A stretch of DNA of 48,341 bases from an uncultured Clostridium sp. GTDB taxonomy: Bacteria; Bacillota; Clostridia; Clostridiales; Clostridiaceae. Below the pieces are notes generated by a model. It had not been told where the DNA came from. It was given only the letters and a program-made list of their open reading frames with translations, and made no database searches. Of the stretch, positions 18,482 through 27,899 are shown piece by piece; the first letter of the stretch is position 1; every line of letters begins with the position of its first letter. Both the position numbers and the translations under genes were made by a program. The stretch spans positions 1-48,341 of the forward strand of contig CAKVEW010000024.1 in assembly GCA_934746015.1 (NCBI GenBank). The letters are read 5' to 3'.

Positions 18482-19705
18482 ATGAATATTTTAGTAATTA
18501 TTTTAAGTTTAATAGTTATAGGACTATTAGCAAATTATACTGGTAAATTGGTTGAGTTTATAAAACTCCCATCACTTATAGGCATGATTTTATTAGGAAT
18601 GTTTATAGGACCTGCTTTTCTTAATATAGTACCAGAATCTACCTTAAGCATTTCACCATATATTAAGGATATTGCTTTAGTAACAGTTTTATTTATAGGA
18701 GGGCTTGGTATAAGCTTAGATCAAATGAAGGAAATTGGTAGACCAGCAATTTTATTAAGTATTGTACCTGCAACCTTGGAGGGCTTGGCAATTGCATTTT
18801 TATCTATAATATTTTTAGACTTCTCCTTTGTTCAAGGAGCTATATTAGGCTTTATAATAGCTGCAGTAAGTCCAGCTGTTTTAGTACCTTCTATGGTAGA
18901 TTTAATTAACAGAAAAATAGGTCAAGATAAAGCCATTCCTCAAATGCTTTTAGTTGGGGCTTCAGCTGATGATACAGTAGCTATTACTTTATTTACAACT
19001 TTTATAGGAATATATACGTCTAGTATTAATGGTGAATCTATATCTATTGCATCAGAATTAATTTCAATACCTATAGCAATAGTTATGAGTATAGTAGTTG
19101 GCTTCGTCCTAGCATACATAACTAAAGGGATATTAATAAGAATTAATAATAACACCCTTAGAGTGATTTTTTCTTTAGGTATTTGTATAGCAATTAGATA
19201 TGTAGAAAATCAGTTGCATTTATCTTCATTTAATTCATTATTAACTATAATGATTTATGGCTTCTTCTTAAGAACATTTTTAAATGATTTAGCTAAGAAA
19301 ATTCAAGATGGAATAAATGTAGTTTGGAAGTATGGCAAATTATATCTTTTTGCTTTCGTTGGAATGGCTATAAATCCATCACTAGTGGGTGAATACTTAT
19401 GGATAGGTGTAGTAATGCTTATAATTTCTTTAACTATTCGCTCTATAGGTGTTACTATTTCTTTAATAGGTACTAATTTAACCTTAAAGGAAAGAATCTT
19501 TTGTATAATAGCTTATTTACCTAAGGCCACCGTCCAGTCTGCTAAAGCTGGAGTTCCCCTTCAAATGAACATAGTTGGTGGAGAAATAATGCAGGCCATA
19601 GCAATCTTAAGTGTTTTAATAACTGCACCAATTGGAGCAATTGGAATAAAGCTTACTTCTCCAAATTTATTAAATCAAGGTCCCATAGAAAATGAACCAT
19701 CCTAA
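18482..19705 (+). CDS. Cation/proton antiporter (CPA family), fluoride-regulated
   Basis: 407 residues with about 12 hydrophobic segments. Fold features of CPA/KefB-NhaP antiporters are present: LIGMILLGMFIGPAFLNIVP, IGGLGISLDQMKEIG, and the GASADDTVAITLF segment around 160 carrying the acidic pair typical of the ion site. No TrkA-N or CPA C-terminal domain. GGAGG ribosome binding site. A fluoride riboswitch in the leader implies induction by fluoride. Fluoride riboswitches are known upstream of Na+/H+ antiporters besides crcB/fluc and eriC, so a role in fluoride tolerance or the accompanying pH stress is inferred. Confidence 0.88.
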   Translation: MNILVIILSLIVIGLLANYTGKLVEFIKLPSLIGMILLGMFIGPAFLNIVPESTLSISPYIKDIALVTVLFIGGLGISLDQMKEIGRPAILLSIVPATLEGLAIAFLSIIFLDFSFVQGAILGFIIAAVSPAVLVPSMVDLINRKIGQDKAIPQMLLVGASADDTVAITLFTTFIGIYTSSINGESISIASELISIPIAIVMSIVVGFVLAYITKGILIRINNNTLRVIFSLGICIAIRYVENQLHLSSFNSLLTIMIYGFFLRTFLNDLAKKIQDGINVVWKYGKLYLFAFVGMAINPSLVGEYLWIGVVMLIISLTIRSIGVTISLIGTNLTLKERIFCIIAYLPKATVQSAKAGVPLQMNIVGGEIMQAIAILSVLITAPIGAIGIKLTSPNLLNQGPIENEPS

Positions 19706-19712
19706 TTAAAAT

Positions 19713-19766
19713 AGACCCTATATTTTAGCCACTCATACTGAGAGTCTACTATATAGAGTCTTTTTT
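19713..19766 (+). terminator. Terminator of the antiporter gene
   Basis: AGACCCTATAT (19713-19723) pairs with ATATAGAGTCT (19751-19761), one mismatch, then TTTTTT. Confidence 0.75.
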
Positions 19767-19813
19767 GTAATGATAAATCAAAAAATTTATTTACAAAAGC
19801 ATTTTAAACTTAA

Positions 19814-20389
19814 TTATATATTAGATAACTTTTCTACCATAAGCTTGTATTCATTATGGGTATCATCAAATTGTTGATTTTCTATTAAAGTACAGCATTT
19901 ATTAACTATAGAGTATATATAGTCATAGTATTTATTTTTAAGATTTTCATCTAACTTGTTTATTTTATCTACTATTCTTGGAGCTACCTCGTAATATTTG
20001 TCTATATCAGAAGAACTATTATTTTTCATATAAGTATCTCTAAAGTTTCTTAATAATGTAAGCTCCTTACAATTATCTGATAATCCTTTGTATTCCACAC
20101 ATGCTGTTGTTAAATAGCACCCATTAGAAGAATCTTTCTCGGAGTGCCCCTTGTATTTATAATTTTCATCATAGCATCTACCATCTTCATCAGTATGACC
20201 CTTATAATTATAATTTTCATCATAGTGCCTGCCATCTTCATCAGTATGACCTTTGTAATTATAATTTTCATCATAGTATCTACCGTCTTCATCAACATGT
20301 CCCTTGTAGTTGTAATTTTCGTCATAGAATCTACCGTCTTCATCAATATGGCCTTTGTAGTTATAATTCTCATCATAAATTTTTTTCAT
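19814..20389 (-). CDS. Tandem-repeat protein with CYLTTA (CFI-box-like) C-terminal domain
   Basis: 191 residues. After MKKI come four full copies and one partial of YDENYNYKGHxDEDGRx (17 aa), then a domain starting CYLTTACVEYKGLSDN with C91, C97 and C108, resembling the Cys-rich CFI-box/CYLTTA domain that ends many unrelated repeat proteins in clostridia. No signal peptide or membrane segment. Repeats are rich in Tyr, Asp and Glu. AGGGGAT ribosome binding site. Function unknown; the acidic repeats might bind metal or a partner. Confidence 0.75.
   Translation of the reverse strand: MKKIYDENYNYKGHIDEDGRFYDENYNYKGHVDEDGRYYDENYNYKGHTDEDGRHYDENYNYKGHTDEDGRCYDENYKYKGHSEKDSSNGCYLTTACVEYKGLSDNCKELTLLRNFRDTYMKNNSSSDIDKYYEVAPRIVDKINKLDENLKNKYYDYIYSIVNKCCTLIENQQFDDTHNEYKLMVEKLSNI
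20141..20377 (-). repeat. 51-bp tandem repeats within the CYLTTA protein gene
   Basis: Four 51-bp units plus a fifth partial encode the 17-residue protein repeat. The units are near identical at DNA level (differences fall in codons for the variable residues at positions 11 and 17), so copy number is likely to vary between strains by slippage. Confidence 0.9.
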
Positions 20390-20525
20390 AGCAATCCCCT
20401 ATTCTCATTTTTCTATTTATTATTATAATATTGGATTGCAAAAATTACAATAAATGGAATAATTAATTATATATAGAGTTATGTTAATATTTTTATGGTC
20501 TTTTTCACTTTATTAATATTTTTAG

Positions 20526-20582
20526 AATTAAATTAAGGCTATAACTTAAGTAAAACACTTAAATCATAGCCTTAATTTTTAC
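20526..20582. terminator. Terminator downstream of manC, homologous to 16569-16625
   Basis: AAGGCTATAA...TATAGCCTT arms with inner CTTAAGT/ACTTAA pairing. The similarity to the GH1 terminator runs on towards both stop codons (AATTTTATTTA). Confidence 0.8.
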
Positions 20583-20611
20583 AAATTATCAATTAGCATT
20601 GATAATTTTAT

Positions 20612-21679
20612 TTACATAAATTCTCCATACCTTCGCTCATTAACTATATCATTTAATAGATGCTTTATTTCTTGTTCTTTATTTTTGTCCATAATTAAAA
20701 TAACATCTCCAGCATCTACAACTATTAAGTCCTTTAATCCAAATCCAATAATCAGATTTTTTTCTCCGAAAACTGCACAATTTTCACTATCTTGAAGATA
20801 TACATTATCACTTATTTTATTATTTTTTTCTTCTTCTAAATATCTACTTAAAGCTGAAAAGCTCCCTATATCATCCCATATAAAATCACTTTTTATAACA
20901 TAGGCTTTTCTTGTTTTTTGCATAACACCAAAGTCTATTGATATTCCATCTATTAATGAGTACTGCTCTTCGATAATTTTTTCCTCATCCTCTTCCCCTA
21001 TATGCTTATATATTTCCATTAATGATCTATATAACTTAGGAAGATACTTTTCTATTTCCCTTAGTATTGCATCTGCTCTAAATATAAACATTCCAGAATT
21101 CCATAAATAACTACCCTTTAGCAAGAAGTCTTTAGCTACTTCTGAATTAGGCTTTTCTGTGAATCTTTCTACCTTATAGGTTGGTATTTCTGCTAGGACT
21201 CTTTGTCCCATTTCAATATATCCATAGCCTGTTTCAGCTCTTGATGGGGTAATCCCTAAAGTTACTATACCTCTCTTCTTATTGGCTATTTCAACTGCTT
21301 GCGATAATGTCTCAATATACAGTTTTTCATTTTCTATATGGTGGTCCGAAGGTAAAACAACCATAATAGCATCATTATCTCTTTTTAAAAGTTTTACAGC
21401 TGATAATCCTATACATGTTGCAGTTTCCTTATTACTTGGCTCAGTGAAAATGTTGTCTGAATTAATATTTTCTAATTCTACCTTTACCTTATCCTCATAA
21501 TCCTTATTAGTAACAATATAAATATTGTCTTTATTTATTAGTGGTGAAACCCTATCTACTGTATTTTGTAGAAAACTTCTGTTATTAATAACCTTTAAAA
21601 ACTGTTTAGGCCTTGCTGATCTAGATAAAGGATAAAGTCTAGTACCTTTTCCTCCTGCTAATATTAGCCCGTATATCAA
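20612..21679 (-). CDS. manC: Mannose-1-phosphate guanylyltransferase-like nucleotidyltransferase
   Basis: 355 residues. Makes GDP-mannose from mannose-1-phosphate and GTP. N-terminal LAGGKGTRLYPLSRSARPKQ is the nucleotidyltransferase signature. FTEKPN (about 183-188) and LWNSGMFIFRAD are typical of ManC. It lacks the C-terminal isomerase domain of bifunctional ManC/AlgA, normal for Gram-positive forms. The start is TTG at 21677-21679 with GTGGAG 10 nt upstream; the next upstream frame is closed by TGA. No other GDP-sugar genes are nearby. Confidence 0.9.
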   Translation of the reverse strand: MIYGLILAGGKGTRLYPLSRSARPKQFLKVINNRSFLQNTVDRVSPLINKDNIYIVTNKDYEDKVKVELENINSDNIFTEPSNKETATCIGLSAVKLLKRDNDAIMVVLPSDHHIENEKLYIETLSQAVEIANKKRGIVTLGITPSRAETGYGYIEMGQRVLAEIPTYKVERFTEKPNSEVAKDFLLKGSYLWNSGMFIFRADAILREIEKYLPKLYRSLMEIYKHIGEEDEEKIIEEQYSLIDGISIDFGVMQKTRKAYVIKSDFIWDDIGSFSALSRYLEEEKNNKISDNVYLQDSENCAVFGEKNLIIGFGLKDLIVVDAGDVILIMDKNKEQEIKHLLNDIVNERRYGEFM

Positions 21680-21747
21680 TAATTTTCAACTCCACGTAAA
21701 TACTTTGATATATCTTATGCTATGCAATTTTATTTGTGAAAAATAAT

Positions 21748-21776
21748 AAGGCTGTATTTGATGAGAATACAGCCTT
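21748..21776 (-). terminator. Terminator of the pentose metabolism operon
   Basis: AAGGCTGTATT (21748-21758) and AATACAGCCTT (21766-21776), followed on the minus strand by ATTATTTTT. It lies just after the isomerase gene. Confidence 0.85.
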
Positions 21777-21807
21777 GTGTGTAAAATAAAATTATTATAG
21801 TAAAAGT

Positions 21808-23286
21808 TTATTGTTTTATAAATGGATTTTCGTTTTTGTACAACATTTCCTTAGGTTGATTAAATCCTATTTCTTTAACTCCTAAGTATCTAAATAAATT
21901 ATATATAGCTTTTCCAAAGTGTCCAAATGCAACTGCTCCATGGTGAGGATATCTATCTTGTATTAATACATGTCTATAGAATCTTCCCATTTCAGGAATT
22001 GCAAATATTCCTATTGCTCCAAAGGATCTTGTAGCAACTGGTAATACTTCTCCTTCTGCAACATATGCAGTTAATTCAGCATCTGCATTACTTTGTAATC
22101 TAAAGAAAGTTATATTTCCTGGAAGAATATCTCCTTCAAGAGTTCCTCTTGTAATGTTTGGTTCTTGATTTGGTTCTAAGGCTCTTGCCATAATCATTTG
22201 ATTTTTCATAGTACAGCTTGTTAATTTACATGCTGCTGTGTTACCACAGTGGAAGCCCATAAATGTATCTTTTAATGTATAGTTGAAATTTCCTTTAATA
22301 TCTGATTCATACATATCCTTTGGAACTGTATTATTAATATCTAATAAAGTTACAACATCTTGGCTTATGCAAGTTCCAATATATTCACTTAATGCTCCAT
22401 AAATATCAACTTCGCATGATACTGCTATTCCTCTTGCTGTTAATCTACTATTAACATAACATGGAACAAATCCAAATTGAGTTTGGAAGGATGGCCAACA
22501 TTTATTTGCAAATACTACAAATTCCCTTGATCCCTTATGTCCTTCCATCCAATCTAATAATGTAAGTTCATATTGGGCAAGCTTTGGTAAAATACCAGGC
22601 ATTTTATTTCCTTCCCCTAATTCCTTTTCCATATCTGCAATTACTTCTGGAATTCTAGGGTCATCTTTATGATCATTAAATGCAGCATATAAATCTAATT
22701 CAGAGTTTTCTTCAATTTCTACTCCTAAATTATATAATTGCTTAATTGGTGCATTACAAGCTAAGAAATCTTGTGGTCTTGGTCCAAAAGATATTATCTT
22801 TAGGTTCTTAAGTCCAATTAAAGCTGTTGCTACTGGAATAAATTCCTTCATCATGTCTGATACTTCATCTGCAGTTCCTACTGGGTATTCAGGTATATAT
22901 GCATTTACATTTCTAAGTGCTAAATTATAACTAGCATTTAGCACTCCGCAATAAGCATCTCCTCTTCCCCCTATTAAGTCATCTCCACTTTCTTCAGATG
23001 CTGCAACAAACATAACAGGTCCATTAAATTCTTTTGCTAATAATGTTTCTGATGTTTCTGGTCCAAAGTTACCTAAATAAACTACTAAAGCATTTACTCC
23101 TGCATCCTTTATATCTTTTAGAGCTTCTTTCATATGAACTTCATTTTCTACTGTTACGGAACATTCATATATTTCCCCATCAAATGCCTCTACTACAGCT
23201 TTTCTACGATTTGCTGATAATTCCATTGGAAAACAATCTCTACTTACTGCAACTATTCCTAATTTGACCTTTGGTACATTATTCAT
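21808..23286 (-). CDS. Fucose-isomerase-family aldose isomerase (candidate xylose isomerase, XylA-II type)
   Basis: 492 residues, L-fucose/D-arabinose isomerase fold: KLGIVAVSRDCFPMELSANR start, YLGNFGPETSETLLAKEF, ISFGPRPQDFLACNAPI, and the conserved C-terminal barrel (DRYPHHGAVAFGHFGKAIYN). In C. acetobutylicum a protein annotated as fucose-isomerase-like was proposed (from memory) as a non-orthologous xylose isomerase. Here it is last in an operon with mutarotase, transaldolase and transketolase, and the locus has a GH3 glycosidase and a sugar ABC importer. A pentose substrate is therefore more likely than fucose; no fuculokinase or fuculose-phosphate aldolase is present. Confidence 0.82.
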   Translation of the reverse strand: MNNVPKVKLGIVAVSRDCFPMELSANRRKAVVEAFDGEIYECSVTVENEVHMKEALKDIKDAGVNALVVYLGNFGPETSETLLAKEFNGPVMFVAASEESGDDLIGGRGDAYCGVLNASYNLALRNVNAYIPEYPVGTADEVSDMMKEFIPVATALIGLKNLKIISFGPRPQDFLACNAPIKQLYNLGVEIEENSELDLYAAFNDHKDDPRIPEVIADMEKELGEGNKMPGILPKLAQYELTLLDWMEGHKGSREFVVFANKCWPSFQTQFGFVPCYVNSRLTARGIAVSCEVDIYGALSEYIGTCISQDVVTLLDINNTVPKDMYESDIKGNFNYTLKDTFMGFHCGNTAACKLTSCTMKNQMIMARALEPNQEPNITRGTLEGDILPGNITFFRLQSNADAELTAYVAEGEVLPVATRSFGAIGIFAIPEMGRFYRHVLIQDRYPHHGAVAFGHFGKAIYNLFRYLGVKEIGFNQPKEMLYKNENPFIKQ

Positions 23287-23340
23287 TTATATCTCCTCCA
23301 AATAACTTTCTCTGACTATAATTTCTAAAATCCCCTGAAA

Positions 23341-25341
23341 TTATTTATTACTTTTATTAACACATTTTATTGATTTATCAACAACATTTTCTACTGTAAA
23401 GCCAAATTTCTTGAATAGTTCATTTGCATTTCCTGATTCTCCAAAGGTATCAAGAGATATTATATCTCCATCTAATCCCACATATTTATGCCATCCAAAT
23501 GAAGTTAAAGCTTCAACTGCTAATCTTGTACGTACTGAATTAGGTAATACACTTTCTTTATAAGCTTTATCTTGTTCATCAAATAATTTGAAACAAGGAA
23601 TACTTACTACTCTTGCATCAATGCCTTCTTCTGAAAGCTTATCTGCTGCTTTATATACTAATTCTACTTCTGAACCTGATGCCATTAATATAATATCTGG
23701 AACTTCTTTTTTAGATTCCTTAATTACATATCCACCTTTTAAGGCTCTCTTTGGACATCCTTCATATAGAGGCAACTTTTGTCTTGTTAATACTAATGAA
23801 GTTGGTGTTTCTCCATTAGTTACAGCATAATACCAAGCAGCTGCTGTTTCCTTTGAGTCTGCTGGTCTAAATACAGCCATATTAGGCATACTTCTTAGTG
23901 CTGCTAATTGTTCTATAGGTTGATGGGTTGGCCCATCTTCCCCTACTCCGATACTATCGTGAGTTAGTACATATGCTATTGGTAATTTCATTAATGAAGA
24001 TAATCTCATTGCACCCTTCATATAATCACTAAAAACAAAGAAAGTTGCACAGAATACCTTAAGACCTCCATGTGCATACATACCATTAGCGATAGCAGCC
24101 ATTGCATGTTCTCTTACTCCAAAGTGAATATTTCGTCCACTTCTATCTTCTGCTGAAAAATCCCCTTTATTATTCATATAACTCTTGTTTGAAGGAGCTA
24201 AATCTGCTGAACCTCCAATTAAGTTAGGAATTATATTAGCTAATCTATTAATAACAACACCTGAAGAGTCTCTAGTTGCCATTTCTTTATCGAAGGTCCA
24301 GAACTCTTCATTATTTAATAGTTCTTCTTTATCTACTTCATTTTTCATCCATTTAATATATTCATCTGCTAATTCTGGATAAGCATTTTTATATTCTTTA
24401 AAGGATTCATTCCATTTTTCTTCTTTTTCTATTCCTTCATTAATATAGTTATTCATATTTTCATATACTTCATCTGGAACATAGAAAGAAGGTTCTAATT
24501 TCCATCCACAGTTTTCTTTTAATGCCTTTATGTTATCCTCACCTAATGGTTCTCCATGGGCTGATGCTTTTCCTTGTTTAGCTGGACATCCAAATCCTAT
24601 TATATTTTTAACTATTATAATAGATGGTTTTGAAGATTCTGCCTTTGCTTCATCTATTGCCTTGGAAATTTCATCTATATCATTTCCATCATTAACTTTA
24701 ATAACTTGCCAGCCATAAGCTTCATATCTTTTTGCAACATCTTCTCTAAAAGCAATATCTGTACTTCCTTCTATTGAAATATTATTTGAATCATAAAGTG
24801 CTATTAATTTACCTAATCCTAATGTTCCTGCTAATGATGAAGCTTCTCCTGAAATCCCTTCCATAAGACAACCATCACCAACAATTGTATATGTGTAGTG
24901 ATTAACTATATTAAAATTATCTTTATTAAATTTTTCTGCTAAGTAGCTTTCTGCCATAGCCATACCTACAGCATTACATATACCTTGTCCAAGTGGACCT
25001 GTTGTTATTTCTACCCCTTTTGTATGCTTATATTCTGGATGACCTGGAGTTAAACTTCCAACTTGTCTAAAGTTTTTAATATCCTCTATACTTATTCCAT
25101 ATCCAAATAAATGTAATAAAGAGTATTCAAGCATTGAACCATGTCCAGCTGATAATATAAATCTATCCCTATTATCCCAATTAGGATTTTTCCCATTATG
25201 ATTCATCTTGCTCCATAAGGTAAAAGCCATGGTAGCTGCTCCAAGTGGTAAGCCTGGATGTCCTGAATTTGATTTTTGTATTGCATCTGCTGATAAAACT
25301 CTTATAGCATTAATAGATAGCTTATCTAATTCTCTATTCAT
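23341..25341 (-). CDS. tkt: Transketolase
   Basis: 666 residues, full-length single-chain enzyme. N-terminal pyrophosphate domain with [16 protein letters not shown] and the thiamine-binding [13 protein letters not shown]...NN motif (about 155-188). The middle pyrimidine domain carries [14 protein letters not shown] and [18 protein letters not shown], and a C-terminal domain follows. It moves two-carbon units in the non-oxidative pentose phosphate pathway. It lies 34 nt after transaldolase and 54 nt before the isomerase; the set is tuned to convert pentulose phosphates to glycolytic intermediates. Confidence 0.97.
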   Translation of the reverse strand: MNRELDKLSINAIRVLSADAIQKSNSGHPGLPLGAATMAFTLWSKMNHNGKNPNWDNRDRFILSAGHGSMLEYSLLHLFGYGISIEDIKNFRQVGSLTPGHPEYKHTKGVEITTGPLGQGICNAVGMAMAESYLAEKFNKDNFNIVNHYTYTIVGDGCLMEGISGEASSLAGTLGLGKLIALYDSNNISIEGSTDIAFREDVAKRYEAYGWQVIKVNDGNDIDEISKAIDEAKAESSKPSIIIVKNIIGFGCPAKQGKASAHGEPLGEDNIKALKENCGWKLEPSFYVPDEVYENMNNYINEGIEKEEKWNESFKEYKNAYPELADEYIKWMKNEVDKEELLNNEEFWTFDKEMATRDSSGVVINRLANIIPNLIGGSADLAPSNKSYMNNKGDFSAEDRSGRNIHFGVREHAMAAIANGMYAHGGLKVFCATFFVFSDYMKGAMRLSSLMKLPIAYVLTHDSIGVGEDGPTHQPIEQLAALRSMPNMAVFRPADSKETAAAWYYAVTNGETPTSLVLTRQKLPLYEGCPKRALKGGYVIKESKKEVPDIILMASGSEVELVYKAADKLSEEGIDARVVSIPCFKLFDEQDKAYKESVLPNSVRTRLAVEALTSFGWHKYVGLDGDIISLDTFGESGNANELFKKFGFTVENVVDKSIKCVNKSNK

Positions 25342-25375
25342 ATTTCCCTCACTTATTCTTACAACTTATAGTATA

Positions 25376-26026
25376 TTATTTATTTCCAAAAGCTTTTGCC
25401 CAATCTGCTTTAAATTTTTCAAGTCCTTGATCTGTTAATGGATGATTTAACATTTGTTTAACTAATTCATAAGGAACTGTTGCTATATCTGCTCCTGCTC
25501 TTGCAGCTTCTAAAACATGTATTGGATTTCTTACGCTTGCAGCAATTATTTCAGTTTCAATTCCATGTAAACTAAATATTTCTGAAATATCTCTTACTAA
25601 ATCCATACCTGTCATTGAAATATCATCTAATCTTCCAAGGAATGGACTAACATATGTTGCACCTGCATTTGCAGCAAGTAAAGCTTGAGTTGCTGAAAAA
25701 ATTAATGTAACATTAGTTTTTATACCTTCACTATTTAAAACTTTAGTTGCCTTTAAGCCTTCACCTGTCATAGGAATTTTAACTATCATATTTTTATGAA
25801 TCTTAGCTATTTCTCTACCTTCTTTTATCATTCCAGCAGCATCTTCGCTAACTACTTCTCCACTAATTGGTCCATCTACTATTTCAGTAATTTCTTTTAT
25901 TACTTCATTAAAGTCCCTTCCCTCTTTTGCAATAAGAGATGGATTTGTAGTTACTCCACAAATAACCCCCATTTCATTTACTTCTCTAATATGCTCTACA
26001 TTTGCAGTGTCTAAGAAAAATTTCAT
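25376..26026 (-). CDS. tal: Transaldolase (TalC/fructose-6-phosphate aldolase type)
   Basis: 216 residues, the short transaldolase form. [20 protein letters not shown] and [13 protein letters not shown] are family hallmarks, and Schiff-base lysine K83 lies in [11 protein letters not shown]. Transfers dihydroxyacetone units between sugar phosphates. It is co-transcribed between mutarotase and transketolase, with short gaps. Confidence 0.96.
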   Translation of the reverse strand: MKFFLDTANVEHIREVNEMGVICGVTTNPSLIAKEGRDFNEVIKEITEIVDGPISGEVVSEDAAGMIKEGREIAKIHKNMIVKIPMTGEGLKATKVLNSEGIKTNVTLIFSATQALLAANAGATYVSPFLGRLDDISMTGMDLVRDISEIFSLHGIETEIIAASVRNPIHVLEAARAGADIATVPYELVKQMLNHPLTDQGLEKFKADWAKAFGNK

Positions 26027-26064
26027 TTTTATTACCTCTCTTTCAAATTTATAATTTTATATTT

Positions 26065-27120
26065 TTATATTGTACTAAATTTATATATTGTCATATGTCT
26101 ATATTCATCATTTGCCTTAAGTAATGAAGATTCAAAATGGTTATCATTTATGGCATTAGGTACAAATTGAGTTTCTAAACATATTCCACTTCTTCTCTTA
26201 TAAGCTACATTTTTTTTCCCTATTTCAGACCCATCAAGGAAATTACCAGTATAAACTTGAACTCCAACATTAGTTGTATACATTTCCATAGCTCGTCCAC
26301 TAACTTCATCAACAAGCTTAGCTGATAATACTGATAAATCTCCCTTTGAATTTAATAACCAGTTATGATCATACCCTTGTCCAAATTCAATTTGTTCATC
26401 TTTAGCATCTATATCTTGTCCTATAGTTTTTATTTGCTTGAAGTTCATAGGAGTGCTTTCTACATTTCTTATTTCTCCAATAGGAATTGAATATCTATCA
26501 TTTACAGTAAAATTATCTGCATTTATAATTAATTTTTCATCTAAGATAGTTCCTGAAGAATGTCCCCTAAGATTGAAATAAGCATGATTAGTAAGATTAA
26601 CTACTGTATCTTTATCACTAACAGCTCTATATTCTATCTTTAATTCATTGTCATCTGTAAGAGAATAGAATACATTTACATTTAAGTTTCCAGGATATCC
26701 TTCTTCTCCATCTTCACTTAAGTATGATAATTTTAATATATTATTTTCCTTATCAATTATTTCAGAATCCCATACAACTTTATCAAAGCCTTTATTTCCA
26801 CCATGAAGATGATTATCTCCATCATTTGAAGCTAAAGTGTATTCTTTACCATTAATTGTGAACTCACTATTTTCTATTCTATTTCCACAACGTCCAATTA
26901 AAGCTCCATGGAACTTCTTACCATCTTCATAGCCTTTAATATTGTCATATCCTAAAACAACATCACTAAAATTACCATTTCTATCTGGAACATTAATTTC
27001 TGCAATAGCTCCGCCATAAGTTATGATTTTTACTTTCATTTTGTTTTTATTAGTCAAGGTATAGCTTTTTACTTGTAATCCATTTTTTGTTCTTCCAAAT
27101 GACTGCTCAACTATAGACAT
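26065..27120 (-). CDS. galM: Aldose 1-epimerase (mutarotase)
   Basis: 351 residues from the chosen ATG (27118-27120), which has GTGGAGGG seven nt upstream; a longer in-frame reading to 27150 has no ribosome binding site. GalM fold with H104/H106 in DNHLHGG, H179 in TNHAYFNL and a C-terminal CLETQFVPNA glutamate as general base. It interconverts alpha and beta anomers of imported sugar. First gene of an operon with transaldolase, transketolase and the isomerase. Its promoter carries the 37-nt element (27181-27217). Confidence 0.94.
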   Translation of the reverse strand: MSIVEQSFGRTKNGLQVKSYTLTNKNKMKVKIITYGGAIAEINVPDRNGNFSDVVLGYDNIKGYEDGKKFHGALIGRCGNRIENSEFTINGKEYTLASNDGDNHLHGGNKGFDKVVWDSEIIDKENNILKLSYLSEDGEEGYPGNLNVNVFYSLTDDNELKIEYRAVSDKDTVVNLTNHAYFNLRGHSSGTILDEKLIINADNFTVNDRYSIPIGEIRNVESTPMNFKQIKTIGQDIDAKDEQIEFGQGYDHNWLLNSKGDLSVLSAKLVDEVSGRAMEMYTTNVGVQVYTGNFLDGSEIGKKNVAYKRRSGICLETQFVPNAINDNHFESSLLKANDEYRHMTIYKFSTI

Positions 27121-27180
27121 ATTCTTCCCTCCACTTAATCTAATTCTCATATTTATCTTATAATATACCCCATTAATGCT

Positions 27181-27217
27181 ACAAGAAATTACTTATGTTT
27201 TTATAGACAATATTTAT
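27181..27217. promoter_or_regulatory. Pentose-locus operator, copy A (galM promoter)
   Basis: ACAAGAAATTA, a 7-nt variable stretch, then TTTATAGACAATATTTAT. It matches copy B upstream of GH3 at about 34 of 37 positions. On the minus strand it ends at a TTGTAG -35-like hexamer, with TATAAG 16 nt further on. The remainder of 27121-27470 holds only the cre-like site and copy D. Confidence 0.75.
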
Positions 27218-27384
27218 TATTTATATACCCTCTGAATCTACCTATATAAATTATTAATCCATATGCTTATACATTTCATTTGAACTTTTCTATTTTTAGA
27301 CCTTCCTTAAATTTATCAGTAAGTTTAGTCCTTTTTTCTTGATTATTTTCTCCTTATACCCATATATACTAATAGTTAACCCTC

Positions 27385-27399
27385 GCTAATCGTTTTCAA
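27385..27399. promoter_or_regulatory. cre-like site (CcpA) upstream of galM
   Basis: On the minus strand TTGAAAACGATTAGC fits 13 of 15 positions of WTGNNARCGNWWWCA. The 12-nt core is shared with the site at 35533-35544. Confidence 0.4.
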
Positions 27400-27458
27400 T
27401 GAGGCTTTGTATATTCTTGCCTTATTATATTTATGCTATTATAATTTCTTTCCAGTAA

Positions 27459-27487
27459 ACAAGAAATTAATTATCTATATATATACA
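27459..27487. promoter_or_regulatory. Pentose-locus operator, partial copy D
   Basis: ACAAGAAATTAATTATCTAT is identical to the first 20 nt of copy B, followed by a degenerate second half (TATATACAC). It overlaps the 3' end of the stand-alone AraC gene, about 280 bp upstream of copy A. Confidence 0.5.
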
Positions 27488-27884
27488 CTTTTTTCATTTT
27501 TTGATTCTTCAATGTCTCTACTTTATACATTAAAGGAGTTCTACCTTTTACTTCTTTAAACTTCTTTATAAAATAATCTGTATTACTATATCCAACTAAT
27601 TCTGATATTTCATAAATCTTCCTATCTGTATTATATAATAGTTCTACAGCTTTTTCTATCCTAACCTCATTTAAATAATCCTTGAAATTTTTATTATATT
27701 TCTTAAGAAATAGTTGCCCTAAATATGCACTATTGATAAAGTATTTCTTCCCCAGATATTTTAAACTTATCTTATTCATGTAATTATCATTTATTTCATT
27801 AACTATATAAGCCAATACATCATAGCTACCGAATTCTTTGACTTCTCTCATAAATATCTCTTTATATTCTAATAATTCTTCCAC
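27471..27884 (-). CDS. Stand-alone AraC-type DNA-binding protein
   Basis: 137 residues, essentially only the two helix-turn-helices of AraC/XylS (KISLKYLGKKYFINSAYLG ... KIYEISELVGYSNTDYFIKK, FKEVKGRTPLMYK), with a short N-terminal helix. It has no receiver or sensor domain. Start: GTG at 27882-27884 with a strong AAGGAG that overlaps the stop of the upstream response regulator, so translation is coupled. It resembles the C-terminal end of YesN regulators. It may be a split-off DNA-binding module acting with, or against, the full regulator. Confidence 0.85.
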   Translation of the reverse strand: MEELLEYKEIFMREVKEFGSYDVLAYIVNEINDNYMNKISLKYLGKKYFINSAYLGQLFLKKYNKNFKDYLNEVRIEKAVELLYNTDRKIYEISELVGYSNTDYFIKKFKEVKGRTPLMYKVETLKNQKMKKVYIYR

Positions 27885-27899
27885 CTAACCCTCTCCTTA

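Noticed and set aside
20141..20377. 51-bp tandem repeats that could suggest a CRISPR array
   Set aside because: Units are contiguous without spacers and encode a regular 17-residue protein repeat with a start codon and ribosome binding site.
20110..20428. Open frames on both strands over the repeat gene
   Set aside because: They are shadows of the 51-bp repeats: low-complexity Met/Ile/Thr or Ile/Phe strings without ribosome binding sites.
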